Positions 1 to 9,038 of a stretch of 64,000 nt of DNA are shown here, piece after piece. Numbering within the stretch: the stretch's first letter is position 1; every line of letters begins with the position of its first letter. The stretch lies in contig NZ_JABBGB010000003.1 of the NCBI RefSeq assembly GCF_012927185.1, positions 1,240,001 through 1,304,000 of the forward strand, read 5' to 3'. The stretch is from Pseudoflavitalea sp. G-6-1-2 (GTDB taxonomy: Bacteria > Bacteroidota > Bacteroidia > Chitinophagales > Chitinophagaceae). The position numbers and the translations under genes are program-made. The notes beneath the pieces are model-generated. The model was not told the DNA's origin and made no database searches. It saw nothing but the letters and a program-made list of their open reading frames with translations.

Positions 1-738
1 CTTCACGGTCGGATCGGCCTGCAGCTTCATGCCTTTTTTATAGCGGTTGTAATACACGCTGGCAATATTGCCTTTCTCTTCATTGGCATTGGTCTCTTCT
101 TCCACAATGCTGGCGAGGGTGTAAGCCTGTGTGGCTGTGAGTCCCAGCGCAGCGGCTTTGTTCTTCCTTTCGTCGGTCCACACTTTTTTGTATTCGGCGA
201 AGAACTTTTTGAAAATGCCTTCGGGTGTATTGTTCCAGAAATAAGTATAGGTATTGGGATAGATGGCCGTCATGATGCTTACAGAATCGAATCCGTAGGC
301 GCTCATGGAATCTTTGTTGTTCATGTAATCCATCACGGAGGCGGAGTCGCATTCGAATTTGCGGCCGATCAGCGACGCCAGGTCCGCACGGGTCCGCAGT
401 TTGGTGATCACCAGGTTTACGGCACTCTGACGGCCATTGCGCAGCATGCGTGCGATGCTGAAAAGGCTCATGCCTTTGCGGATCTCATAACGGCCGGGTT
501 TGATCTTTTCGTCGAGATCCATGCGATGGCCGATCCATTCGAATGAACCGGGATTGCTCACGAGATTACTGTCCTGCACCGTTTTCACCACTTCCGCGAA
601 TGTGGCATGGCCGGTACGGATGTACAGGTATTTATGATTGCTGTTAAATGGAGTATTGGAGGTGAAGAACCTGAAACCGATAGCAGCTGCCGCCAGCAAT
701 ACCACTATGAGCGTTCCCCAGATCAGTTTTTTGAACAT
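1..738 (-). CDS. mltG: Endolytic murein transglycosylase MltG (YceG-like), 3' end missing
   Basis: MltG cuts nascent glycan strands of peptidoglycan in the periplasm and so sets their length. The visible part is 246 residues; the C-terminus lies beyond the left window edge. A signal-anchor helix covers about residues 4-24, followed by an extracytoplasmic domain. The family hallmark SIVEEET (about residues 210-216), which carries the catalytic glutamate, is followed by GNIASVYYNRYKKGMKLQAD, which matches the conserved VYxNRxxxGMxLQxDPTV segment. The ATG at 736-738 is the only good start. The gene lies just downstream of the secG terminator, so it probably has its own promoter, or depends on read-through. 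Confidence 0.93.
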   Translation of the reverse strand, partial: MFKKLIWGTLIVVLLAAAAIGFRFFTSNTPFNSNHKYLYIRTGHATFAEVVKTVQDSNLVSNPGSFEWIGHRMDLDEKIKPGRYEIRKGMSLFSIARMLRNGRQSAVNLVITKLRTRADLASLIGRKFECDSASVMDYMNNKDSMSAYGFDSVSIMTAIYPNTYTYFWNNTPEGIFKKFFAEYKKVWTDERKNKAAALGLTATQAYTLASIVEEETNANEEKGNIASVYYNRYKKGMKLQADPTVK

Positions 739-763
739 GATGTACCGGATTGATACTGTAAAT

Positions 764-790
764 TAAAAAACCCTGCTGAAATCAGCAGGG
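764..790 (-). terminator. Rho-independent terminator after secG
   Basis: A perfect 8-bp stem CCCTGCTG/CAGCAGGG (771-778 and 783-790) with a 4-nt loop is followed, on the minus strand, by six T residues (complement of 765-770). It ends the secG transcript and separates it from mltG. Confidence 0.9.
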
Positions 791-815
791 TATATTGAAA
801 AAGTTGAAAAGAATC

Positions 816-1163
816 TTATTTGGTAGCAGGAAGCGTAGTAGTTCCGGGCTGTGCAGCTGGATTAGCTTGTGTTGGAGCAGGAGCTGTTTTTGGAGCAGTT
901 GCACCAGGAGCTTCCACACCTGAACTTACAGCAGCACCACCGCCAATGAAGAAAGAAGAGAAGAGGCAGAGCAATCCGATTGCTACAGCCATTACCCATG
1001 TTCCTTTCTCAAGTACATCAGTTGTTTGCTTCACACCCATGAACTGGTTGTTGAATCCTGCAATGTTACCTGCCAGGCCACCGCCTTTGGGGTTCTGGAT
1101 CAGGATGAACAAACTGATCACAACAGTAAGAATGATGATCAGCGCCAGGAATAAATAAATCAT
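816..1163 (-). CDS. secG: Preprotein translocase subunit SecG
   Basis: SecG is the small accessory subunit of the SecYEG protein-conducting channel in the inner membrane. The 115-residue product has the family layout: a first helix at about residues 2-22, the conserved ILIQNPKGGGLAG loop with the glycine run, and a second helix at about 55-74. A low-complexity Ala/Pro/Thr tail follows, which is common in Bacteroidota SecG. Its start lies 1 bp after the stop of the TPR gene, so the two are probably translationally coupled at the end of the miaB-secG operon. Confidence 0.95.
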   Translation of the reverse strand: MIYLFLALIIILTVVISLFILIQNPKGGGLAGNIAGFNNQFMGVKQTTDVLEKGTWVMAVAIGLLCLFSSFFIGGGAAVSSGVEAPGATAPKTAPAPTQANPAAQPGTTTLPATK

Positions 1164-1164
1164 A

Positions 1165-2046
1165 TTACAATGCTTTTAATTGTTGTATACGGTCTGCAAA
1201 ATAAGGGCTTTTGACGGGATTCTGCAAACTTAATTTCTCGTAAATGGTGATGGCTTTCCGGTAATTGCCCTGTTTAACCCAAACTTCTGCCATTGCCTCA
1301 GTTACAATGTCTTTCAATTCGTTCGAATTGTCGGCAATGCTCTGAATGGCATGCTGCGTACTGTCGTCGAGCAGGGCATTGATGGCAGCAGGACCAACCC
1401 TCTTCATGCCGCGCAGCCACTCGGTGAAACTCTTCAGTTGCTGCCCCAGTTTGTCTTTGGCCAGCTCTTCGAGTTTCAGCTTGATGCCCTGCGATGCAAA
1501 GTAGTCGATGGTATGGTAAGGATCGAATCCGATTTCATTGGCAGGCGCCTGATTCACAGCCTCGGCCAGCGCTACGGCAGAGGTATGAGTGGCTTCCGCA
1601 GCAGGTTTCGGCTCTTCTCTGGTAACTCCTTCGGAGAGTGAAACGTTTTCGGCTGCTATAACAGTTGCTTCAGCAGCTGTGATGGTGAATGGAGCTTCTT
1701 CCTCTGTTTCTTCATCGGCAGATAGCTCAGTGGTGAGCTCCTGCAATCCCGGAAGTGGTTCTTCCGACATGGTGATAGCTGCTTTCAATCCCTCCAGATT
1801 GGCTTCAGGATGTTCCTGCAACTGCCAGTACAACCAGGCCGGATTGTTGAAATAGAGCGAAGTGCGAAGCGCCTGATCATGGAACTTCTCCTGGTTATCG
1901 TGCCGCATTTTTTCTGCCAGCAGAAACTGACCGATGATGGCATACGGATAGTCGCTGGTGAACTGTTGCAGCTCGGCCTCAGCTACCTCATGCAGACTCT
2001 CTTTCTGAAAAAAATGTTGTACGATGGTTTGAATGTGTTGTTGCAT
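1165..2046 (-). CDS. TPR-like protein of unknown function
   Basis: This 293-residue protein has no signal peptide or membrane segment and is probably cytoplasmic. The middle part (about residues 90-165) is rich in Glu, Ala and Thr and likely disordered. The C-terminal part (about 240-290) contains a recognisable tetratricopeptide-like repeat with AEVWVKQGNYRKAITIYEKL. Its position directly upstream of secG and downstream of lptE suggests a role in envelope biogenesis, but that is inference from context only. No enzymatic motif is visible. Confidence 0.8.
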   Translation of the reverse strand: MQQHIQTIVQHFFQKESLHEVAEAELQQFTSDYPYAIIGQFLLAEKMRHDNQEKFHDQALRTSLYFNNPAWLYWQLQEHPEANLEGLKAAITMSEEPLPGLQELTTELSADEETEEEAPFTITAAEATVIAAENVSLSEGVTREEPKPAAEATHTSAVALAEAVNQAPANEIGFDPYHTIDYFASQGIKLKLEELAKDKLGQQLKSFTEWLRGMKRVGPAAINALLDDSTQHAIQSIADNSNELKDIVTEAMAEVWVKQGNYRKAITIYEKLSLQNPVKSPYFADRIQQLKAL

Positions 2047-2079
2047 TGACAGGGCTTGTGTTATACGCTTTTGTTTGGC

Positions 2080-2619
2080 TTACCAGTTTGAGAACACACG
2101 GTTGAACATATCATCAGTCATTCCCTGAATGATGGTTTCTGTGAGCTGTGCTTCCGCTGCCTGCAAACTGAGGTTGGCGGAGAAATCAAACGGTCTCGAA
2201 AGCGTTGCTTCAAAATTCTTGGTAGGATCAAGATTGTTCTTAAACACCAGATTCACCGTTACTGTCAGGCGGTTATTCGCTGCCTGCTGATTGCTGATGC
2301 CCGATGTGCTGATGGTATAATCAGTGATGGTTCCACTGATATCGTAATGCGCATCTTCGCTCTGCACCAGGGTGAGGCGTGTTTGGTTATTGATCTTCTG
2401 ACGCAGCTTGTCTGTCAGTTGAGGACTCAGCTGCGGATTGATATACCTTGCTTTGTTTTCGATATAGTTCACACGCACGGTCTTTACTTCTTTCGGGATC
2501 TCGCCAATATCCTTGAAGGAATAGCATCCGCTGAAAAGCAGTACCAGCGCACATCCTGTGATCATCATCGCAATGCGTGCAAATGTTCGCATGCCCGATA
2601 TGTTACTCTTTGATGTCAT
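2080..2619 (-). CDS. lptE: LptE-like outer membrane lipoprotein
   Basis: LptE partners LptD in the outer membrane and helps insert lipopolysaccharide into the outer leaflet. The 179-residue product has an N-terminal signal with a lipobox ending LLFSGC (cysteine near residue 32), so the mature form should be lipid-anchored. The body matches the Bacteroidota LptE family: a KTVRVNYIENKARYINPQLS strand region and the LTDKLRQKI segment, followed by a beta-rich domain. Its start codon lies 17 bp inside the end of the upstream sigma-54 activator gene, which points to coupled translation. The symbol rests on family resemblance. Confidence 0.85.
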   Translation of the reverse strand: MTSKSNISGMRTFARIAMMITGCALVLLFSGCYSFKDIGEIPKEVKTVRVNYIENKARYINPQLSPQLTDKLRQKINNQTRLTLVQSEDAHYDISGTITDYTISTSGISNQQAANNRLTVTVNLVFKNNLDPTKNFEATLSRPFDFSANLSLQAAEAQLTETIIQGMTDDMFNRVFSNW

Positions 2620-3865
2620 ATTCTTTCAGCTTACGGTAAAGGGTTCTTTCACTGATGCCGAGATCTGTTGCAGCATCCTTTCTTTTGCCCTTGTGTTTTT
2701 TGAGCGCTTTTATGATCAGTTCTTTTTCCTTGTCCATGATGTTCAGACTTTCTTCCACCTCTTCGTGATGATGGATATCGTCTTCGTGATGGATCATCAC
2801 CTGCTGCACCGGCGAATTGACCGTGGCAGGTTGCATATGAGGGATCAATCCGGTTCCTCCCAGTATTTCCTTGCTCTTCAGTTCATTGATGATGGCTGCC
2901 TGATTCTGCACCGCCATTCCCGGATTCTGAATGATCTCCACAAACATCTTCTTCAGTTCTGTTACATCTTTCTTCATATCGAAGAAAAGTTTGTACAGGA
3001 TCTCCCGCTCATTGGCAAACTCATGCCCGTTTGCTGCCGCACTTTGCGTAGGGCTAACCAGCATCGGTAAGCGATTGTTAGGATCGCGTTCCGGCAGAAA
3101 ACGCCTGATCTCCGTTCCACTTACCATTTTATCCTGCGCCAGTACGCTCATCTGCTCTGCAATATTCTTCAATTCGCGCACATTGCCGGGCCAGGAATAG
3201 TTAATTAGCAGGTCTTTTGCTTCCTCATCCAGCTGAAGAGGGGAGGCTTTGTATTTTTCTGCGAAATCAACTGCAAATCTTCTGAAGAGCAGACTGATAT
3301 CTTCTTTTCTGTCTCTCAATGCCGGAACACGGATGGGCACGGTACTGAGCCTGTAATAAAGATCTTCCCTGAATTTTCCTTTCTGGGTAAATTCCAGCAA
3401 ATCTTTATTGGTAGCGGCTATTACGCGCACATCGGTCTTCTGCACTTTGGAAGAACCCACCCGAATGAATTCGCCCGTTTCAAGAACACGCAACAAACGT
3501 GCCTGTGTACCGAGGGGCATTTCACCGATTTCATCGAGAAAGATAGTACCGCCGTTGACAGTTTCAAAATATCCTTTGCGGCTGTCCACAGCGCCGGTGA
3601 AAGAACCTTTTTCGTGACCGAACAGTTCCGAATCGATGGTGCCTTCGGGGATGGCGCCGCAGTTAACTGCTATGAAGGGATTATGCTTCCGGGCAGACAG
3701 TGCATGGATCACCTGGCTGAATGCTTCCTTACCTGTTCCGCTTTCGCCGGTAATCAGTACTGTAAGGTCTGTATTGGCTACCTGCGAAGCCACCTGCAAT
3801 GCATAATTCAGTGCAGGCGAGTTGCCGATAATGCCGAATCGGTTTTTGATTGATTGGATATCCAT
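2603..3865 (-). CDS. Sigma-54-dependent transcriptional activator without receiver domain
   Basis: This 420-residue bacterial enhancer-binding protein should open sigma-54 promoters by ATP hydrolysis. The AAA+ domain begins almost at the N-terminus: Walker A GESGTGKE (residues 40-47), sigma-54 contact loop GSFTGA (87-92) and Walker B TIFLDE (107-112). A linker rich in His and Glu (about 340-360) precedes a C-terminal Fis-type helix-turn-helix (about 378-418, KRKDAATDLGISERTLYRKL). There is no N-terminal receiver, GAF or PAS domain, so activity must be controlled otherwise. The ATG at 3863-3865 is chosen because homology begins there; a start nine codons upstream is possible. Confidence 0.9.
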   Translation of the reverse strand: MDIQSIKNRFGIIGNSPALNYALQVASQVANTDLTVLITGESGTGKEAFSQVIHALSARKHNPFIAVNCGAIPEGTIDSELFGHEKGSFTGAVDSRKGYFETVNGGTIFLDEIGEMPLGTQARLLRVLETGEFIRVGSSKVQKTDVRVIAATNKDLLEFTQKGKFREDLYYRLSTVPIRVPALRDRKEDISLLFRRFAVDFAEKYKASPLQLDEEAKDLLINYSWPGNVRELKNIAEQMSVLAQDKMVSGTEIRRFLPERDPNNRLPMLVSPTQSAAANGHEFANEREILYKLFFDMKKDVTELKKMFVEIIQNPGMAVQNQAAIINELKSKEILGGTGLIPHMQPATVNSPVQQVMIHHEDDIHHHEEVEESLNIMDKEKELIIKALKKHKGKRKDAATDLGISERTLYRKLKEYDIKE

Positions 3866-3898
3866 ATTCACAAGTCGTTTAGCTCCTAACAATTGATC

Positions 3899-5317
3899 TT
3901 ATACAATCTCACCCAGCAGGGTGGCCACTGTGCAATCTGTGACTTTAACCATCACATAGTCTCCTTTGTTCACATCGTGACTGCCTTTGGGAAAAACAAT
4001 CGTTTTGTTCTGCGATGTTCTTCCTTTCCAGTCGTTGGCGCTTTTTTTAGAATCGCCGTCGATCAGTACTTTGAAGGTTTTGCCCATATCCCGCTGGTTG
4101 CTCTCATGGCTGAGTCTGTTCTGCAGTTTCACAATTTCATCGAGCCTTCTTTTCTTCACTTCTTCGGGTATATCGTCTTCATAACGGCGGGCTGCCAGCG
4201 TACCGGGCCTTTCGCTGTAGAAGAACATATAACTCATATCGTATTGGCTGTATTCCATCAGGCTCATCGTCTCCTGATGCTCTTCCTCGGTTTCTGTGCA
4301 GAAGCCTGCAATGATGTCGGAACTGATGCCGCAATCGGGAATGATGCTGCGGATCCTGTCCACTTTTGCGATATACCACTCACGCGTATACGTGCGGTTC
4401 ATCAGCTGCAATACACGCGTGGAGCCGCTTTGAACGGGCAGGTGTATGTAGTTGCAGATGTTCTCGTATTTGGCAATGGTATGCAGTACGTCGTCGGTAA
4501 TGTCTTTGGGGTGGGAGGTAGAAAAGCGAACACGCAGATCGGGATTGATCAGCGCTACCATTTCGAGCAGCTGCGCAAAGGTTACGATGGTGTCGTTCTT
4601 TTCATCTACCCAATAGTAGCTGTCTACATTCTGGCCAAGCAGGGTCACTTCTTTGTAACCGTTGTCGGAAAGCTGGCGGCATTCGTTCACGATGCTCGCT
4701 GCATCCCTGCTTCTTTCTCTTCCTCTGGTGAATGGCACCACGCAGAACGAACACATATTATTGCATCCACGCATGATGCTCACAAAGGCGGCAATGCCGT
4801 CTGTGTTGAGGCGAACAGGGGCGATGTCTGCATAGGTTTCTTCGCGGCTCAGCAGTACGTTCACTGCTTTTTGTCCGGTTTCGGCTTCCGCTATCAGTCC
4901 GGGTAAAGTACGGTAGGCATCGGGGCCCACCACCAGATCAACCAGTTTTTCTTCTTCGAGCAGTTTGCCTTTGAGGCGCTCTGCCATGCATCCGAGCACG
5001 CCGATGAGGGTGCCGGGGTTCCGTTGTTTGGCTTTGCGGAGTTCGGTAAGCCGTTGGCGAACCGTCTGCTCTGCCTTCTCACGGATAGAACAGGTATTTA
5101 CAAGAATGAGATCCGCCTCTTCAAAATTGCGGGTAGCCCCAAATCCGCCCTCATGGAGGATGCTGGCCACTACTTCGCTATCCGAAAAGTTCATGGCGCA
5201 TCCATAACTCTCGATATAGAATTTCTTGGAAAATTGCTGCACATCAACCGCCTCCGGAGCAAAAGCTTCGCCCTGGCGGTTCTCGTCATGTTTCTTCTGG
5301 GAAATGAGATCCAACAT
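3899..5317 (-). CDS. miaB: tRNA-2-methylthio-N6-dimethylallyladenosine synthase MiaB
   Basis: MiaB is a radical-SAM methylthiotransferase that adds a methylthio group to i6A37 of tRNAs reading UNN codons. In the 472-residue product the N-terminal UPF0004 domain shows its three cluster cysteines (C40, C76, C110), and the radical-SAM motif CNNMCSFC gives C185, C189 and C192. A C-terminal TRAM-like RNA-binding domain ends near [11 protein letters not shown]. The ATG at 5315-5317 is preferred over an in-frame TTG two codons upstream. It appears to be the first gene of a minus-strand operon, with a TAnnTTTG box just upstream. Confidence 0.96.
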   Translation of the reverse strand: MLDLISQKKHDENRQGEAFAPEAVDVQQFSKKFYIESYGCAMNFSDSEVVASILHEGGFGATRNFEEADLILVNTCSIREKAEQTVRQRLTELRKAKQRNPGTLIGVLGCMAERLKGKLLEEEKLVDLVVGPDAYRTLPGLIAEAETGQKAVNVLLSREETYADIAPVRLNTDGIAAFVSIMRGCNNMCSFCVVPFTRGRERSRDAASIVNECRQLSDNGYKEVTLLGQNVDSYYWVDEKNDTIVTFAQLLEMVALINPDLRVRFSTSHPKDITDDVLHTIAKYENICNYIHLPVQSGSTRVLQLMNRTYTREWYIAKVDRIRSIIPDCGISSDIIAGFCTETEEEHQETMSLMEYSQYDMSYMFFYSERPGTLAARRYEDDIPEEVKKRRLDEIVKLQNRLSHESNQRDMGKTFKVLIDGDSKKSANDWKGRTSQNKTIVFPKGSHDVNKGDYVMVKVTDCTVATLLGEIV

Positions 5318-5339
5318 CTGCAATCTGAAATTAAGAGGG

Positions 5340-5347
5340 CAAAGATA
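5340..5347 (-). promoter_or_regulatory. Bacteroidota -7 element upstream of miaB
   Basis: On the minus strand this reads TATCTTTG, a full match to the Bacteroidota -7 consensus TAnnTTTG, about 22 bp before the miaB ATG. I could not find a good -33 partner at the usual distance. Confidence 0.45.
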
Positions 5348-5472
5348 GGGAAAACTCTGGTTAAATGACAGTATGACAGTTGATTGTTATGAGGTTAGCC
5401 GCTATTTCTTCAGCCATGCTTAAACTTTTCGGACGGCCGCAGTCTAACACGGGTTTATATTACCTTTATCGT

Positions 5473-7920
5473 ATGCCCCTGATTCGACCCCTATTGATCG
5501 TTTTCTGCTTACTGCTGATGAGAAACTTGACGTTAACTGCCCAGGATAGGCCCGCGAAAGCGGCACCCGGACTGATCACGGGCAATGTTATCGATCCGCA
5601 GCAGAAGGCTATTGCCGACGCAACCGTAACCCTCCGCCCGTTAACCGATTCCCTTCCTTCCCGGAATACCCGTACAGATAAGAACGGAAATTTCGAGTTC
5701 GAGAACCTGAATTTCGGATTGTATCGCCTTACCATCAGCTTTGTGAGCTTCCGGCCACTCACGCTCGACAGCATCCATATCCGATCCGAACGATACGATT
5801 TCAATCTCAGCGATCTTACGCTGAAACCCAATACCGATTCGGCTTTGGAAGAAGTAGTGGTCTATGCGGAGAAGCCCCTTATTCAGAGTAAGGATGGAAA
5901 TATCACTTTCAATGCCGGCGAATCCGCGCTCAGCGCAGGTTCCAATGCAGCCGAACTGCTCAAAAACGTACCCCTCGTGGCCAACGACCCCGACGGAAAG
6001 ATAGTGGTACGCGGAAAAGAACCTAAAATACTCATCGACGATAAACCCGTTGAGCTCAACGCCCAGCAACTGGCCGATCTGCTCGAATCCCTTCCCGGCA
6101 GCATGATCGAAAAGATCGAAGTAATGACCAACCCTCCGCCCCAATACGCCAATGAACAGGGCGGTGTTATCAATATCGTAACCCGCAAAGGAAAAGTAGG
6201 AGTAGGGGCGAGACTCACCCTCACCGCCGGTACCCGTGGAGAATACGGCGCCAGCGGAAATATCAATTACAGAAAGAAAGGACTCAGCGTTAACTTCAAT
6301 ATGGGCTTCGCCTACAACGAATTCGATGGCAACGGATACAGCAAACGCCAGAACTTCAACAAAACACTGGACACCATTACCAGTTACAACAACTCGCTCA
6401 ACAATAACCACAATAAAGGTATCAGGCCCAATGCGCGATTGAGCATCGATTATGAAGTGGATAAACGCAACGCTTTCAACCTGGCAGCGAATGTAAATCA
6501 GAGCATCACACGCAACAGCAATTTCAACGAATACACCAATCTCAACCGTAACGCAGATGTGTACCGCAACTGGAAGCGGGAGATCGCCAACAGGGGAGAT
6601 AATATCAGTCCGGTCTTTAACCTCACGTACACGCACAAGGGAAAGAAACCGGGCGAAACGCTTCGCGTGATAGCCGGCGCCAATTTCTCCAATTCCAGTA
6701 GCGACAGAACATGGGAGCAGCAAACGCTTTTCCCGGTTTCAACCATCACCGGACCAGACTCTTCGCAGCAGATCGTAAACGGTAATCGCAATACAGGCCT
6801 CAACCTGCGTGTGAACTACGATAAAATGCTCGATAATAAAAAGACCACCATCTCTACAGGTGGTGCGGTTGTCAGCGATCTCAACAGGGTAGACCTCACC
6901 ACCAGGTTCAGGGATAAGAATACCGGTGAGTATATTCTCGACGACAGGGCCACCACCGATTTTCGGTTCCGTCAAACAGTGAGCAATATCCGCGTGGCAG
7001 TGAAACAGCTGCTTACGGAAAATTTCAGTGTAACAGCGGGCGTAACAGCCGAAGCAGCCGATCTCGGCTTCTCCTTCAAAAACAAAACGGAGCTCAACAA
7101 TAAATTTTTCACCTGGCTTCCGTTTACCACATTCAGCAAGAAATTTGGAGATGTGCTCAACATCAATCTGAGTTATCGCAAAACAGTACGCAGGCCGGGC
7201 ATTGCGCATCTCAATCCTAACGTAGACAGTACCGATCCGAACAATCACCGGTTCGGTAACCCCGGATTGCAGCCAACTATCTCGCATAACTTCGATCTGG
7301 TGTTCGGAAGAACAACTGATAAGTATTACACCAATCTCGGTTTCGGATACAATCAGGTGAAGGGCAATTTCAGCCAGATCCGCAATCCGAATCCATTGGA
7401 CAGCGGAGTGATGGACATCACCTGGTTCAATATCGACGACCGCCATGAGTACGAAGTGAGCAGCTGGAGTGGTTACACCTTCTCGAAAGCCCTCCGCATC
7501 AATCTTAGCGTGAGTTATACGTACAACAGATACAGTTCATTCGACCGTGAGCGCAACAAGTACCGCGATGGAGGAAGTTTAACTTCCAACTTCAACGGCA
7601 ACTACGTACCCACCGATGTGTGGAATTTCACCACAGGCATAACGTACAATCGATTTGCCAATCCGCAGGGTACTGTCCGCAGCAATTTGCGCATGAACCT
7701 GGGTGTGCAGCGTAAGCTTTTCAAAAAGAAACTGGTGATTACCTTCAATGTGGTAGATCCGATTGCGAAGCAGGAGTATCATAGTTTTACTTATGGCGCT
7801 ACTTACAATCAGGAATCATTCAGCAGCACCAATACGCGCAATTTCAGATTAACGGTAGGGTACAACTTCACACAATTAGGGAAATCGAAAAAGAAGCCGG
7901 CACAGTCGAAGAAGAAATAA
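5473..7920 (+). CDS. Outer membrane beta-barrel protein with CarboxypepD_reg-like domain
   Basis: The 815-residue product has a signal peptide (about residues 1-24, ending LTLTAQ), a CarboxypepD_reg-like beta-sandwich (about 30-115, starting ITGNVIDPQQKAIADATVTL), a TonB-receptor-like plug (about 130-240, with KILIDDKPVELNAQQL and GVINIVTRKG) and a C-terminal barrel of the OMP_b-brl_3 type to the end. It should sit in the outer membrane. No TonB box is obvious and no SusD partner follows, so a SusC role is unlikely. The substrate is unknown. The ATG at 5473 directly precedes the signal peptide; an in-frame start 31 codons upstream would bury it. The lysine-rich C-terminal tail is unusual. Confidence 0.9.
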   Translation: MPLIRPLLIVFCLLLMRNLTLTAQDRPAKAAPGLITGNVIDPQQKAIADATVTLRPLTDSLPSRNTRTDKNGNFEFENLNFGLYRLTISFVSFRPLTLDSIHIRSERYDFNLSDLTLKPNTDSALEEVVVYAEKPLIQSKDGNITFNAGESALSAGSNAAELLKNVPLVANDPDGKIVVRGKEPKILIDDKPVELNAQQLADLLESLPGSMIEKIEVMTNPPPQYANEQGGVINIVTRKGKVGVGARLTLTAGTRGEYGASGNINYRKKGLSVNFNMGFAYNEFDGNGYSKRQNFNKTLDTITSYNNSLNNNHNKGIRPNARLSIDYEVDKRNAFNLAANVNQSITRNSNFNEYTNLNRNADVYRNWKREIANRGDNISPVFNLTYTHKGKKPGETLRVIAGANFSNSSSDRTWEQQTLFPVSTITGPDSSQQIVNGNRNTGLNLRVNYDKMLDNKKTTISTGGAVVSDLNRVDLTTRFRDKNTGEYILDDRATTDFRFRQTVSNIRVAVKQLLTENFSVTAGVTAEAADLGFSFKNKTELNNKFFTWLPFTTFSKKFGDVLNINLSYRKTVRRPGIAHLNPNVDSTDPNNHRFGNPGLQPTISHNFDLVFGRTTDKYYTNLGFGYNQVKGNFSQIRNPNPLDSGVMDITWFNIDDRHEYEVSSWSGYTFSKALRINLSVSYTYNRYSSFDRERNKYRDGGSLTSNFNGNYVPTDVWNFTTGITYNRFANPQGTVRSNLRMNLGVQRKLFKKKLVITFNVVDPIAKQEYHSFTYGATYNQESFSSTNTRNFRLTVGYNFTQLGKSKKKPAQSKKK

Positions 7921-8185
7921 TACTTGGTAGGTGTCCGCCCGAAAAAAATCCTGCATGTTTCCATGGTTATTACTAACCGTTGTCAGTAACATGAAGCAAA
8001 GTGGTATCGATTACTGATAATTTAGTTTGCACTTGATCACAAACAACTTTATGGAAGTTTTTTCCTTTTTTCTGTTGCTGATTTTGTTGAGGACACTATT
8101 TTCGCAATCAGCTATACGGCAAGGCTTGTCGCATTAAACTCCTGATGATTGCGGTTGCGCATCTTTCATTTCATTGATCAATCAA

Positions 8186-8464
8186 TCACTTTCTTCTCTT
8201 TGATTTCCGCTCAGCCTGAATCTGGTTGTAGACGATGGTAATCATTTTGAAATCATCAACACCAAAATAATCGGCGATGCTGATTATCTTACCCATGCGA
8301 AGGCGGGAAGGATTGTTGATATGACTGGTAAGAGTAGCGTGATTGGTTTTGAGGTGAAGTATAACAGGAGTGATATCGTAGAAATCGAATATCTCTTTGA
8401 AAAGCGTGATGTCGCCTTTGTCGATCATTTGTTTGATCAGCTTTTGACGCTTTTCTTTATTCAT
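8186..8464 (-). CDS. Small HTH-like protein of unknown function
   Basis: This 92-residue protein starts MNKEKRQKLIKQMIDKGDIT and ends in a basic tail (RKSKRRK). The central segment KTNHATLTSHINNPSRLRMG followed by ISIADYFGVD resembles the recognition and following helices of compact XRE-like helix-turn-helix proteins, so DNA binding is a reasonable guess, not a firm call. The ATG at 8462-8464 gives the most natural N-terminus; an in-frame start 16 codons upstream adds an unrelated stretch. No partner gene lies beside it, and there is no visible terminator. Confidence 0.6.
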   Translation of the reverse strand: MNKEKRQKLIKQMIDKGDITLFKEIFDFYDITPVILHLKTNHATLTSHINNPSRLRMGKIISIADYFGVDDFKMITIVYNQIQAERKSKRRK

Positions 8465-9038
8465 GAAGCAAATAAACAATGCAGCGGCGGATTGATTCTT
8501 ATATAAGTACAATTAGTACTTAAGAAAGGAAGGAAGTGTAAGTATTAAGTATAAAATTTACTTTTTTTAGAATGAAATTGTACTTAAATTAGTGTTGCTA
8601 TATCGATCTGATCTCAACAAAGATCAGTAACCGGTTCCGGTAACATCCACAGCATCTTCCCCAGCCTTTCAAGTCGAGTATATTCATTCCGAAATATAAA
8701 GCATCCTTCGGCACTGCCGATGTGTTGTAGATTAATGGAAAATAGAGGACTCTATTTCTATGGAGTCCTTCTTTAAAAATTCCCCAATCATCATAAAAAT
8801 ATTTAACCGGGCCGTCTATGGGTAGGTCCGGTTAATAGGTTACGCTCTGAAAAGTGCAACAGCAGCCCATTTTCATGAGGCTTCTGCGGCAATCTGATAA
8901 CACAGATTGATACTTAGAGATCGCCGGTATAGGAGCCGGCCGATTGATATTTACTCTTGAATTGAACGTGAAAGCAAAAAGGATGTACCACCTAAGTACA
9001 TCCTTTTTGTTATGTTGGTTTGCAACCATCTCAACCGA
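8465..9038. other. 574-bp intergenic region with hairpins, no convincing gene
   Basis: This AT-rich stretch has no reading frame that looks like a gene. It contains three inverted repeats: 8746-8769 (AGGACTC/GAGTCCT, 10-nt loop), 8803-8835 (TTAACCGGGCC/GGTCCGGTTAA, one G-T pair, 11-nt loop) and the strong hairpin at 8976-9008. The second is followed by a T-rich run on the minus strand, so it may also act as a terminator. Confidence 0.6.
8976..9008 (-). terminator. Terminator after tolC-like gene (end of transporter array)
   Basis: A perfect 13-bp inverted repeat AAAAAGGATGTAC/GTACATCCTTTTT with a 7-nt loop lies 30 bp after the stop of the TolC-like gene. The A/T ends give a T-run in either direction, so it can terminate both strands. 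Confidence 0.85.

Noticed and set aside
3893-4906. Long open frame on the plus strand opposite miaB (337 codons), and a similar 360-codon frame opposite the outer membrane protein at 5641-6723
   Set aside because: Both are antisense to conserved genes and carry no protein-like motif; they come from codon bias.
8051-8137. 28-codon plus-strand frame with a hydrophobic start (MEVFSFFLLLILLRTLF)
   Set aside because: Could be a tiny membrane peptide, but no ribosome site, promoter or context supports it.
8832-9029. 65-codon minus-strand frame
   Set aside because: It runs through the terminator hairpin and shows no motif or good start.
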